Below are positions 1 through 5,967 of a stretch of DNA of 6,089 nt, in pieces. The notes beneath the pieces are model-generated. The model did no database searches. It was given only the letters and a program-made list of their open reading frames with translations, and was not told the origin of the DNA. The DNA is taken from the NCBI GenBank assembly GCA_011523725.1, contig WTGD01000037.1, positions 1-6,089 of the forward strand, given 5' to 3'. Within the stretch, counting starts at the first letter, position 1. The number at the start of each line of letters is the position of its first letter. The translations under genes and the position numbers were made by a program. This DNA is from Nitrospinota bacterium (GTDB lineage: Bacteria > UBA8248).

Positions 1-681
1 ATGATAACCCTTATAGCAGCAGACCCATGTGACGATGAGGCCGAAGACGATGGATTTCCATATGCCTACGTTGATGTCGACCATCTCGATCTTGTCCTGC
101 ATCTCCCCGAAAAAGGTGCCCGAACTCAACCCCATCAACTCCACGCCCACGAGATAGGCCCCGAATATGCCGATGAGGTCGCACAGCGCCGTCAGCAGGG
201 GGAATACTATCACGCCCGCGAGCAGCCGGGGAGATACGAGGCGCTGCAGGGGATTCACGGCCATGCTCTTCAGGGCGTCCACCTGTTCGGTGATCTGCAT
301 GATGCCGATTTCGGCCGTCATGGCCGAACCCGCTCTCCCGGTCACGACAAGGGCGGTAAGCACCGGCCCGAGTTCGCGGATAAGGCTGAATGCGACGGCG
401 GGGCCGAGAAAGGCTTCTGAGCCGAATTTTCTGAAAGCGTATATTCCCTGAAGCGCCAGCACCATTCCGGTGAACAGGCCGCTCAGCAACACGATTGAGA
501 GCGAACCCGTACCGATGATGTATATCTGGCGCATCAGGAGAGAGGGCCGCCAAGGCGGCATGAAAATCCACCGCACGGATTCGAGCAGGAAGATCGCGGC
601 GCTTCCCATGCCCGCGATGGTCTCCATCGCGCGCCGACCCAGCATACGGATGCCCTGTGTCACCATTGTCGCGGAACTCAT
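1..681 (-). CDS. mlaE: MlaE-family ABC transporter permease (C-terminus cut by window edge)
   Basis: This is the integral-membrane permease of an Mla-type ABC system, which moves phospholipids between inner and outer membranes together with an MlaF-type ATPase and an MCE-domain MlaD protein. The visible 227 codons have no stop and run off the left edge. The family is usually about 260 residues, so roughly the last 30 are missing. The MlaE signature is clear: ELGPVLTALVVTGRAGSA (residues 104-121), TAEIG (122-126), TEQVDALKSMAVNP (131-144) and the late CCYKGY (221-226). Hydrophobic segments lie near residues 55-80, 150-172, 174-185 and 208-224. The ATG at 681 is preceded by AGAAGG at 690-695 with an 8-nt spacer, which supports this start. 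The gene is first in its unit; by family habit the ATPase and MCE genes would lie beyond the left edge, but this is inference. Family assignment is secure; substrate direction is not. Confidence 0.93.
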   Translation of the reverse strand, partial: MSSATMVTQGIRMLGRRAMETIAGMGSAAIFLLESVRWIFMPPWRPSLLMRQIYIIGTGSLSIVLLSGLFTGMVLALQGIYAFRKFGSEAFLGPAVAFSLIRELGPVLTALVVTGRAGSAMTAEIGIMQITEQVDALKSMAVNPLQRLVSPRLLAGVIVFPLLTALCDLIGIFGAYLVGVELMGLSSGTFFGEMQDKIEMVDINVGIWKSIVFGLIVTWVCCYKGYH

Positions 682-712
682 GGGGCCTGCCTTCTATTCC
701 TCATCATGAGCG

Positions 713-718
713 AGTATA
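713..718 (-). promoter_or_regulatory. Possible -10 box for the MlaE gene
   Basis: On the minus strand the hexamer TATACT lies 31 bp upstream of the MlaE start codon, which would give a short leader of about 25 nt. No convincing -35 hexamer sits 16-18 bp further upstream, so this is weak evidence for a sigma70-type promoter. Confidence 0.3.
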
Positions 719-732
719 GTGAGCATCATCGG

Positions 733-836
733 TTGCGTGGCGGTTTGCACGAGCGGTCTCGCGATTTGCAGGGCGGAGAAAGTCGACTCCTAGTGTATCG
801 CTCCTCAAGTATGGAGATCAACGCTTGCACAAGCGG
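733..836 (+). repeat. Four spaced TTGC...GCGG direct repeats in the divergent intergenic region
   Basis: The 184-bp gap between the divergent MlaE and membrane-protein genes contains TTGCGTGGCGG (733-743), TTGCACGAGCGG (745-756), TTGCAGGGCGG (766-776) and TTGCACAAGCGG (825-836). The second and fourth agree at 11 of 12 positions; the other two are one base shorter. All are on the same strand. Their location between divergent genes suggests binding sites for a regulator, but this is inferred from position only, and short GC-rich repeats can arise by chance. Confidence 0.4.
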
Positions 837-847
837 CTATATTCTTC

Positions 848-853
848 TAAGGG
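848..853 (+). promoter_or_regulatory. Weak ribosome binding site for the 866-1690 gene
   Basis: TAAGGG lies 12 nt before the ATG at 866. The spacing is longer than ideal, but it is the only purine-rich candidate and no better start codon lies nearby. A T-rich stretch fills the spacer. Confidence 0.45.
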
Positions 854-865
854 TTTGTTTTTTAT

Positions 866-1690
866 ATGAAAAATACAGCACTCGGACCCTTGTCCAGATA
901 TATCGAGTACGGTGTCCGCAACCATGTGGCGGATTTTGCGCAGATCACCCGCCTTTTCGTCATAATTTACGTGCCCGTATCCATGGTCGCGCTCTCGGCG
1001 CATCCCTCGATCAAATCGTTGATGGACCCGGAAGCGAACCTCATGTTGCTGTTCCCACTGATGATCGCCTCCCAGCTTCTCTTGCGCATATTGCAGGTGT
1101 TCCTGTTTATTCTCCTGATCTTGCGAATCGAGTCCGAGCGCATGGGCGATGGCGCCGTTTGGGACATCGCCGAGGCGGTGAATCGCCTGAAATCCGTCGC
1201 CAAGGTGGATTTGGCTTATACCTTTGGTTTGCAGTTGCTGGGCGTCATCGGGTTTGCGGCGTCGCTGTTCATCTTCGGTTTTCTGTTCGGAGATTCGCCC
1301 ATCGGACTTCCCTTCTCGTTCGCCGTTACGGTGTTTCTCGTTCTCACGCCCGCCGTGCGCTATTATTTCTGCACCCTGACCGCGCTGTTGTATGGGGATG
1401 ACTTCGCCCAGGCCTTCCGCCGCGCCGGTGCGATATCGAGCGGAGGCGAAAGAACCATCGTCGTTCTGGCGATGACGTATCTGCTGGTCTGGTTCATACT
1501 CTGGCAGGTGATACAGGGGATTTTCGGCGGAGGCCTGCTGGGGCAGGTTCTTCTGCAGACGGGCGTGATGGTGACTTCCATCTCGTACTATCTGGCAGGG
1601 TATCTCCTGTTCTCAGACCTTTGCGAGTCTGCGAGCGCACGGCGGACGGATGAGGCGGATCAGATTCCCGAAGACACAGGCGACGCGTAG
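866..1690 (+). CDS. Polytopic membrane protein of unknown function
   Basis: I do not recognise this 274-residue protein. It is strongly hydrophobic, with about six predicted membrane segments near residues 28-46, 59-88, 117-141, 148-174, 197-219 and 224-250. A 28-residue amphipathic N-terminus precedes them, and a hydrophilic acidic tail (251-274, TDEADQIPED) ends the protein. The loop at 89-115 is charged and probably cytoplasmic; a second polar loop (175-196, GDDFAQAFRRAGAISSGGER) separates segments four and five. There are no obvious catalytic motifs, nucleotide-binding motifs or signal peptide. It is divergent from the MlaE gene and could share a regulatory region with it. It ends 8 bp from the convergent MBL gene. 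The codon pattern and continuous hydrophobic architecture make it a real gene. A small transporter or membrane-remodelling protein is possible, but nothing in the sequence settles this. Confidence 0.8.
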   Translation: MKNTALGPLSRYIEYGVRNHVADFAQITRLFVIIYVPVSMVALSAHPSIKSLMDPEANLMLLFPLMIASQLLLRILQVFLFILLILRIESERMGDGAVWDIAEAVNRLKSVAKVDLAYTFGLQLLGVIGFAASLFIFGFLFGDSPIGLPFSFAVTVFLVLTPAVRYYFCTLTALLYGDDFAQAFRRAGAISSGGERTIVVLAMTYLLVWFILWQVIQGIFGGGLLGQVLLQTGVMVTSISYYLAGYLLFSDLCESASARRTDEADQIPEDTGDA

Positions 1691-1702
1691 CACACCCGCT
1701 AC
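1687..1702. other. Short inverted repeat spanning both convergent stop codons
   Basis: GTAGC (1687-1691) and GCTAC (1698-1702) form a 5-bp stem with a 6-nt loop. The repeat contains the TAG stop of the plus-strand gene and the TAG stop of the minus-strand gene. No T-tract follows on either strand, so it is a poor intrinsic terminator and may be a coincidence of two facing TAG codons. Confidence 0.3.
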
Positions 1703-2481
1703 AAGGACACTTCGAAACTCAGCCCGTCATACGCGAGTTCCACGCCGTTCGGCAGGTTTCGGTTGGTTTCGTAGTATTCGAGTTCGAAATTGGTGTGGGT
1801 GAAATACGTCTGCTCGGGCTGGAGTTCCTCGACGATTTCCAGCGCCTCGGCGACCGTGAAGTGCGAGGGATGTTTTCTGTGGCGCAAGGCGTCCAGAATG
1901 AGAATGCGCACTCCTTTCAGGATTTCCATGGATTTTTCCGGAATGGCGTTGCAGTCCGTCGCGTAAGCGAAATCCCCTATCCGCAGGCCCATCACTTTCA
2001 TGCCGGCATGTTCGAGTTCGAAGGGAATGACGTCGATGCCGGCCGCCCCGAAAGGGGAATCTCCAATCTCCGCCAGCGTGAGTTGCGGCTTGAAGCCGCT
2101 GTAGTCCTTCGCGTCATTGAAGATGTAGCTGAAATTCCGGCGGAGAATCTTTACCGTATTGGGATAGGCATAGCAGGGGATCGGTTTTCCCATCAGGAAA
2201 TTGTAAGCGCGCAAATCGTCGATGCCGTGCGTATGGTCCGCGTGATAGTGGGTATAGACCACGGCATCCACGCGGGTGATTTCGTGCCTGAGCGCCTGCT
2301 CACGCAGGTCGGGGCCCGTATCGACCAGCAGGTTTCGCCCGTTGTGCTCGATGATGATGCTCGGACGAAGCCGCTTGTTCCTGGGGTCGTCCGAAAGACA
2401 TGCGGCGCTGTCACATCCGATGGAAGGAACGCCGGTGGAGGTGCCGCAGCCCAGAACGGTGACGCGAGCGCTTGCGTTCAT
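1699..2481 (-). CDS. PhnP-like metallo-beta-lactamase-fold hydrolase
   Basis: This 260-residue metal-dependent hydrolase belongs to the group containing PhnP (phosphoribosyl cyclic phosphodiesterase). The N-terminus reads VLGCGTSTGVPSIGC (9-23), followed by DPRNKRLRPS (32-41) and LLVDTGPDLR (51-60). The metal-binding motif HYHADH (78-83) supplies H78, H80, D82 and H83. H158, D176 (YATDCN) and H229 (YFTHTN) are the likely remaining ligands. E. coli PhnP has a second, structural zinc site with a Cys-x-Cys-x-x-Cys loop; here the loop is C23-D-S25-A-A-C28, so the middle Cys is Ser. The ATG at 2481 overlaps the aldolase stop as ATGA and lacks a good ribosome binding site, which implies translational coupling. 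The same frame stays open well upstream, but that part is out of frame with the aldolase and meaningless. No phosphonate (phn) genes are nearby, so the substrate is uncertain. Confidence 0.9.
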   Translation of the reverse strand: MNASARVTVLGCGTSTGVPSIGCDSAACLSDDPRNKRLRPSIIIEHNGRNLLVDTGPDLREQALRHEITRVDAVVYTHYHADHTHGIDDLRAYNFLMGKPIPCYAYPNTVKILRRNFSYIFNDAKDYSGFKPQLTLAEIGDSPFGAAGIDVIPFELEHAGMKVMGLRIGDFAYATDCNAIPEKSMEILKGVRILILDALRHRKHPSHFTVAEALEIVEELQPEQTYFTHTNFELEYYETNRNLPNGVELAYDGLSFEVSL

Positions 2482-3512
2482 CTCACCGAATCCGCCAGAA
2501 CCTGAGCAGCGGTTTGCACGTCTTCCCTCGATACGTCCAGATGGGTGACGGCGCGGAGCATCTTCGCGTTCGGCACGGAGAAGGAGACGCCTTTTTCTCT
2601 CATCGTCTCGTTGATCCGGTGTGCCGTCTTCCCGGTTTCCGAGATGTCGAGGAACACGAGGTTGGTGGGCGTCGTGTTGTGGACGGGCCGAACGCCCGGA
2701 ATCCCGGCGGTGAGTTCCGAAAAGAGCTGGGCGTTGGCGTGGTCGTCCGCCAGGCGCTCCACGTGGTGGTCCAAAGCGTAGACGCCTGCAGCGGCGAGAA
2801 CCCCCGCCTGACGCCAGCCGCCGCCCCACATTTTCCAGTAGCGGCGCGCCTCTTGAATGAGCGCTTTCTCCCCGAGCAGAATGGAACCCACCGGGCAGCC
2901 CAATCCCTTGGAGAAGCAAAAGCATATCGAATCGCAGCGCCTCGCCCATTCTGTTGGGGGGATGCCGGAAGCGACGATGGCGTTGAAGATGCGGGCACCG
3001 TCGATGTGGAGGGGGATGTTTTGCTCTGTTGAAAAAGCGCGCAACTCGTCTAGTTTGTCGAGGGGGAACACGTGACCGCCGCCCTGGTTGTGCGTGTTCT
3101 CTACCCAGAGCAGGGTGCTTTTCGGAAACCCTCCCGTGGGACGGAGCCATTTCTCGGCGTCTTCGCGGGCGTATGCCCCGCGTTTCGCAGAGATCAGAGC
3201 GAATTGAATCCCCGATAAGAATGGGCCCGCGCCCAGTTCATTTCGGAAGGGATGGCAGTGGGAATCGGCGATGATCTCATCGCCCGGGTTCGTGTGTACC
3301 TTGATGGCCAGTTGGTTGGCCAGCGTGCCCGATGACACGAAAAGGCCGTCTTCCTTGCCGAAGAGGGCCGTCGCCTTTTCGATGAGTTCGTTGACGCTCG
3401 GGTCCTCTCTGAGCGTGTCGTCGCCCACCTGTGCCTCGGCGATGGCTTGGCGCATTGCCTGTGTGGGGTGCGTTGCGGTGTCGCTTCTCATGTCGATGAA
3501 ATGACGGGACAA
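2478..3512 (-). CDS. ltaE: Low-specificity threonine aldolase (PLP-dependent)
   Basis: This PLP enzyme of fold type I cleaves L-threonine or L-allo-threonine to glycine and acetaldehyde in the cytoplasm. All family landmarks are present in 344 residues, close to the usual length: IDMRSDTATHPT (6-17), VGDDTLREDPSV (29-40), the phosphate-binding SSGTLANQLA (60-69), H85 in DSHCH, ENTH (138-141), HIDGAR (169-174) with D171 facing the PLP nitrogen, FSKGLGCPVGS (200-210) with K202 as Schiff-base lysine, GGGWRQAGVLAAAG (230-243) and VTHLDVSREDV (322-332). The start is a TTG at 3512 with GGGGAG at 3520-3525 and a 7-nt spacer. The next in-frame ATG (3491) has no ribosome binding site and would cut into the conserved N-terminus. 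The gene is followed by the MBL hydrolase with a 4-base overlap. Activity on threonine versus related beta-hydroxy amino acids cannot be told from sequence. Confidence 0.95.
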   Translation of the reverse strand: MSRHFIDMRSDTATHPTQAMRQAIAEAQVGDDTLREDPSVNELIEKATALFGKEDGLFVSSGTLANQLAIKVHTNPGDEIIADSHCHPFRNELGAGPFLSGIQFALISAKRGAYAREDAEKWLRPTGGFPKSTLLWVENTHNQGGGHVFPLDKLDELRAFSTEQNIPLHIDGARIFNAIVASGIPPTEWARRCDSICFCFSKGLGCPVGSILLGEKALIQEARRYWKMWGGGWRQAGVLAAAGVYALDHHVERLADDHANAQLFSELTAGIPGVRPVHNTTPTNLVFLDISETGKTAHRINETMREKGVSFSVPNAKMLRAVTHLDVSREDVQTAAQVLADSVR

Positions 3513-3519
3513 AGAATAG

Positions 3520-3525
3520 CTCCCC
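3520..3525 (-). promoter_or_regulatory. Ribosome binding site that supports the aldolase TTG start
   Basis: GGGGAG on the minus strand ends 7 nt before the TTG at 3512. No comparable site precedes the internal ATG at 3491, so the TTG is the better start. Confidence 0.65.
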
Positions 3526-3536
3526 GGCTTCCGGCC

Positions 3537-3555
3537 CCCGTCTCCGGGAGTCGGG
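3537..3555. repeat. 19-bp near-perfect palindrome upstream of the aldolase
   Basis: CCCG-T-CTCC-G-GGAG-T-CGGG is symmetrical apart from one mismatched pair and the centre base. On the plus strand it is followed by TTTT, which resembles a weak terminator, yet no plus-strand gene precedes it. It could be an operator or a structured 5' leader of the aldolase mRNA. Evidence is symmetry only. Confidence 0.4.
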
Positions 3556-3573
3556 TTTTAAGCACTCGGTTTT

Positions 3574-3601
3574 TTGCAATCTGCTTGGTGGGGAATATAT
3601 T
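3574..3601 (+). promoter_or_regulatory. Candidate promoter for the M48 protease gene
   Basis: TTGCAA (3574-3579) and TATATT (3596-3601) are separated by 16 bp, a fair match to a sigma70-type promoter. Transcription would begin near 3608, leaving a leader of about 80 nt before the ATG at 3689. Confidence 0.45.
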
Positions 3602-3606
3602 TGCAT

Positions 3607-3620
3607 AATCGCAAGCGATT
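3607..3620. repeat. Perfect 6-bp inverted repeat between divergent genes (operator-like)
   Basis: AATCGC (3607-3612) and GCGATT (3615-3620) are separated by AA. A second relation, GCGAT (3615-3619) with ATCGC (3630-3634), overlaps it. The site lies at the predicted transcription start of the protease gene and upstream of the divergent aldolase, a typical position for a repressor. The regulator is unknown. Confidence 0.4.
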
Positions 3621-3688
3621 TGCCAAATTATCGCCCTGTCATTTTTAGGCTTTCACAATCCTCACGCACGCCCAGAGACTGAACCGAT

Positions 3689-4810
3689 ATGCGCAATACC
3701 GAAGGGTTTTCTGTATTCGAGGATGAATTCCTCAGGCGCGCGAGGGCGTATCAGATGCGGCGCCTGTATGTGGGGTTAATTTCCTCCGCCCTGGAATTCG
3801 GCGTCGTACTTGCTTTTCTGTTCTGGTATCTGGGCGTGGAGGCCGGGAAGTCTGCGGGCGGCGCGTTCGTAAGCGGATTCGCAACTTTCTCCCTCATCGC
3901 TCTCTCGAAAACGCTGGTTTCCTCGCCCTTTGACTTCTACGGCGGCTACGTGCTCGCCCACCGGGAAAATTTATCGAACCAATCGCTGCCGGGCTGGCTA
4001 TGGGACAGATGCAAGGGGTTGGCGCTTTTGCTGCTGTTGGGCGGCTCGGCCAGCGGTGTTTTTTTGATGATCATGGTCGCGTGGCCGGTTCATTGGTGGT
4101 GGATAGCCGCGCTTGCTTCGGTATTGCTGGTGGTTTTCATCTCCCTCATCGCCCCTGTGCTGCTTGCTCCTATCTTCTTCCGCTTCAAGCCCCTGGCGGA
4201 TGAGGGCCTGAGAGAGCGGCTCCTCGCCTTGCTGAAGAGAACGAAGGCGAATGTCTACGGCGGCGTGTGGGAGATGGATATGAGTTCCAAGAGCAAGGCG
4301 GCGAACGCCGCCCTTGTCGGTTGGGGGCCATCCCGGCGTGTGGTTCTCTCCGATACCCTGCTCGATTTCACGCCCGATGAGATCGAGGCGATCCTCGCCC
4401 ATGAAATCGCGCATCACGTGGGTCGCCACATCCCGGCCCTTATCGCGATGAAGAGCGCGATGCTGGTTTTCGGGGTGTATGTCTCGCGCTACGCGCTGGA
4501 ATGGCTGGGCCCCGCTCTCGTGCAGCCCGGAGAGTCCGCTTGCGTCGTGGTTTCATGGGTCGTTCTGATTCTCCTGGGAGCGGTCGTTTCTCCCTTGTTT
4601 CTCGTAGTTTCGCGCGCTTTTGAGTACCGCTGCGATCGCTATTCCACCGAATACGCCGAGGCGCGGGACGGCTTGTCTTCCGCTCTCGTCAAGTTGTGCA
4701 AACAAAACCTGACGGATCCCGATCCACCCGGCTGGGTGGTTGCGCTCTTTCATTCTCACCCCTCGGTTTACGATCGCTTGGCCAGCATCGAATCCTGGGA
4801 GAAAGCCTAG
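3689..4810 (+). CDS. Ste24-type M48 membrane zinc metalloprotease
   Basis: This 373-residue integral-membrane zinc endopeptidase belongs to family M48, Ste24/CAAX-protease branch. The catalytic motif is HEIAH (H238, E239, H242). The third zinc ligand is E312 in SRAFEYRCD (308-316), where most relatives have EYxAD. Other family landmarks are NLSNQSLPGWLWDRCKG (94-110), APIFFRFKPL (160-169), ANAALVGWG (205-213) and the C-terminal SHPSVYDRLASIE (356-368). Membrane segments lie near residues 26-48, 57-75, 108-130, 136-165, 250-270 and 286-307, with no signal peptide. It is somewhat shorter than typical Ste24 proteins (over 400 residues), the shortfall being N-terminal. The ATG at 3689 is forced by an in-frame TGA at 3680-3682; no clear Shine-Dalgarno sequence precedes it. 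Bacterial members are thought to act in membrane-protein quality control rather than on prenylated proteins, so the substrate is open. Confidence 0.93.
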   Translation: MRNTEGFSVFEDEFLRRARAYQMRRLYVGLISSALEFGVVLAFLFWYLGVEAGKSAGGAFVSGFATFSLIALSKTLVSSPFDFYGGYVLAHRENLSNQSLPGWLWDRCKGLALLLLLGGSASGVFLMIMVAWPVHWWWIAALASVLLVVFISLIAPVLLAPIFFRFKPLADEGLRERLLALLKRTKANVYGGVWEMDMSSKSKAANAALVGWGPSRRVVLSDTLLDFTPDEIEAILAHEIAHHVGRHIPALIAMKSAMLVFGVYVSRYALEWLGPALVQPGESACVVVSWVVLILLGAVVSPLFLVVSRAFEYRCDRYSTEYAEARDGLSSALVKLCKQNLTDPDPPGWVVALFHSHPSVYDRLASIESWEKA

Positions 4811-4822
4811 ACGGTATTTCGA

Positions 4823-5689
4823 TCAGCGCGTTTCGAGTATTTTCCTGATGAAGGGAATGCCCCGTTTCGCGATGTTGGGGTGTGTGAATGATTCGAACGG
4901 GCCCTGGTTTTTGATTCTCTGCAGTTCCGCTGTTCCGTCTTTTCCCTCGATGGCTTTTAGAAAAGCCTCTGCGCCGCTGAGCGGATAGGAACCTCCCTGG
5001 CTGTGCAGAAGCAGAACCGGGGCTTTTATCTTATCCGCCACCCGGATGGGGGAGCGCTCCCGGTAGGTCTTTTCTCTTTGGGCGGGCGTACCGCCAAGCA
5101 ACGCGCGCATTCTGTTCTTCCGTTTTTGGGATAGGAGCGCGTAGGTTTTCTCCAGATCGTAAAATCCGTCTTCAAGAACGAGGCCCGAAATGTTCGCGCT
5201 CCTCGCTGCTGCGAGGGCGGCGGTCGAAGCGCCTTGTCCGACCCCGTAGACGAAAATACCGTCTTTTCTGACGCTCTGCCTGGCACCCAGGTAACGGACC
5301 GCGCCCAGGGCGGCTCCCACGCTTTTGGGTCCTGCGAAATCTTCCGGCCCGGTGGATGCGCCGAAACCGGGCAGCGAGATGCTCATCATGATGAAACCAT
5401 CATGTACGTGAGCCAGCATGGCGCGCCGGAATCTTTGGGCCCGGGCATCCGCTCCGTGCAGCAGGAGAATCGCCGGATAGCGTTTTTCCGGAGAAAACCC
5501 TCCGCCGGGCGGCCAGACGGCATAAGCCTCCACGCGCCCCCAGGGAAATTCCAGAAACCATTCCCGGATTACCTCGCCACGGGCGGTTTTCGTCTCATGA
5601 TCTGTGGCGCATCCGAAGAGCAGAAATGTGGAAACAAGGAGAAAAAAAACGCCGTGGAGGGTATTTTTCAAAATTTTTTTCAAGATCAC
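4823..5689 (-). CDS. Alpha/beta-hydrolase-fold lipoprotein, probably catalytically inactive
   Basis: This 288-residue protein has a lipoprotein signal peptide: basic start (MILKKILKN), hydrophobic core (12-25) and lipobox LFGC with C27 as the lipidated residue. The rest looks like a serine-hydrolase fold of the peptidase S9 / dienelactone-hydrolase kind: AILLLHG (73-79), SLPGFGAST (105-113), strand-turn VYGVGQGAS (147-155), ISGLVLEDGFYDL (167-179) and APVLLLHS (223-230). The nucleophile elbow should read G-x-S-x-G, but here it is G149-V-G151-Q-G153, so the catalytic Ser is Gly. The usual acid site after LLLHS is GG (232-233), with no Asp, and the usual His region reads QGPFESFTH, leaving only a displaced H270. 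The GTG at 5689 has AAAAGGA at 5696-5702 with a 6-nt spacer. Fold and lipidation are well supported; inactivity is inferred. It may be a binding or structural pseudoenzyme in the envelope. Confidence 0.85.
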   Translation of the reverse strand: MILKKILKNTLHGVFFLLVSTFLLFGCATDHETKTARGEVIREWFLEFPWGRVEAYAVWPPGGGFSPEKRYPAILLLHGADARAQRFRRAMLAHVHDGFIMMSISLPGFGASTGPEDFAGPKSVGAALGAVRYLGARQSVRKDGIFVYGVGQGASTAALAAARSANISGLVLEDGFYDLEKTYALLSQKRKNRMRALLGGTPAQREKTYRERSPIRVADKIKAPVLLLHSQGGSYPLSGAEAFLKAIEGKDGTAELQRIKNQGPFESFTHPNIAKRGIPFIRKILETR

Positions 5690-5695
5690 GGCGGG

Positions 5696-5702
5696 TCCTT
5701 TT
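5696..5702 (-). promoter_or_regulatory. Ribosome binding site that supports the lipoprotein GTG start
   Basis: AAAAGGA on the minus strand ends 6 nt before the GTG at 5689. The resulting protein begins with a proper basic signal-peptide n-region, which independently supports this start. Confidence 0.7.
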
Positions 5703-5719
5703 CACCTTAGTACAAGTTG

Positions 5720-5739
5720 TGGACCAAGATTTTCGTCCA
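5720..5739. repeat. Inverted repeat upstream of the lipoprotein gene
   Basis: TGGAC (5720-5724) and GTCCA (5735-5739) flank a 10-bp spacer, about 30 bp upstream of the lipoprotein start. It could be an operator or a leader hairpin. Evidence is symmetry and position only. Confidence 0.3.
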
Positions 5740-5789
5740 TCAGGAATGAATGGAAAACATAAGCAATAACATTTTAACATACTGAAATG

Positions 5790-5803
5790 GTGTCGCTAGA
5801 CAC
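5790..5803. repeat. Compact inverted repeat, operator-like
   Basis: GTGTC (5790-5794) and GACAC (5799-5803) flank the 4-bp spacer GCTA. It sits between the leftward lipoprotein and the rightward gene, about 100 bp upstream of the former and 20 bp before the candidate rightward -35 box. The size and spacing fit a dimeric repressor site. Confidence 0.4.
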
Positions 5804-5821
5804 ATCAAATAGAAAAAAGGG

Positions 5822-5858
5822 TTGCAATTTTCATATTTTCGTATTATATTCGTATAAT
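5822..5858 (+). promoter_or_regulatory. Candidate promoter for the gene at 6008
   Basis: TTGCAA (5822-5827) is followed after 17 bp by TATATT (5845-5850), a good sigma70-type pair. A perfect TATAAT also lies at 5853-5858 but with a poor -35 partner. Transcription would start at about 5857-5866, giving a leader of roughly 140-150 nt before the ATG at 6008. Confidence 0.5.
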
Positions 5859-5880
5859 TGGAGAATACAAAAATTCTCCA
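5859..5880. repeat. Perfect 8-bp inverted repeat at the predicted transcription start
   Basis: TGGAGAAT (5859-5866) and ATTCTCCA (5873-5880) are exact complements around a 6-nt loop (ACAAAA). The repeat begins directly after the TATAAT hexamer, an ideal place for a repressor operator. If transcription begins upstream of it, it would instead be the first hairpin of the leader RNA. Confidence 0.55.
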
Positions 5881-5917
5881 TATAGTAACAATTTTTTAAC
5901 ATGATTTTCACACAAAA

Positions 5918-5948
5918 TGTAGTGCAAAAATGCATGAGAGGCACTATA
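5918..5948 (+). other. Leader stem-loop (predicted RNA hairpin)
   Basis: TGTAGTGC (5918-5925) pairs with GCACTATA (5941-5948) with one G-U pair, closing a 15-nt loop that itself contains TGCA. No T-tract follows, so it is not an intrinsic terminator. Confidence 0.4.
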
Positions 5949-5967
5949 TATAGATTATTGAACCATC

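Noticed and set aside
11..571. 186-codon minus-strand open frame inside the MlaE gene
   Set aside because: It is an alternative frame of a secure MlaE coding sequence, and the product is Arg/His-rich without domains.
706..1401. 231-codon plus-strand open frame overlapping the membrane protein
   Set aside because: It covers non-coding DNA and then an alternative frame of the membrane protein, with Arg/His-rich low-quality sequence typical of frame shadows.
1795..2505. 236-codon plus-strand open frame antisense to the MBL hydrolase
   Set aside because: The opposite strand encodes a clear conserved enzyme; the antisense product shows no recognisable motif and is a by-product of GC-rich codon usage.
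2482..3150. N-terminal extension of the MBL hydrolase frame, suggesting a fusion protein
   Set aside because: This part is the aldolase gene read in the wrong frame. The MBL protein starts naturally at 2481 with a family-typical N-terminus.
3537..3559. Intrinsic terminator on the plus strand (palindrome followed by TTTT)
   Set aside because: The T-run is only four bases, the stem has a mismatch, and no plus-strand gene lies immediately upstream to be terminated.
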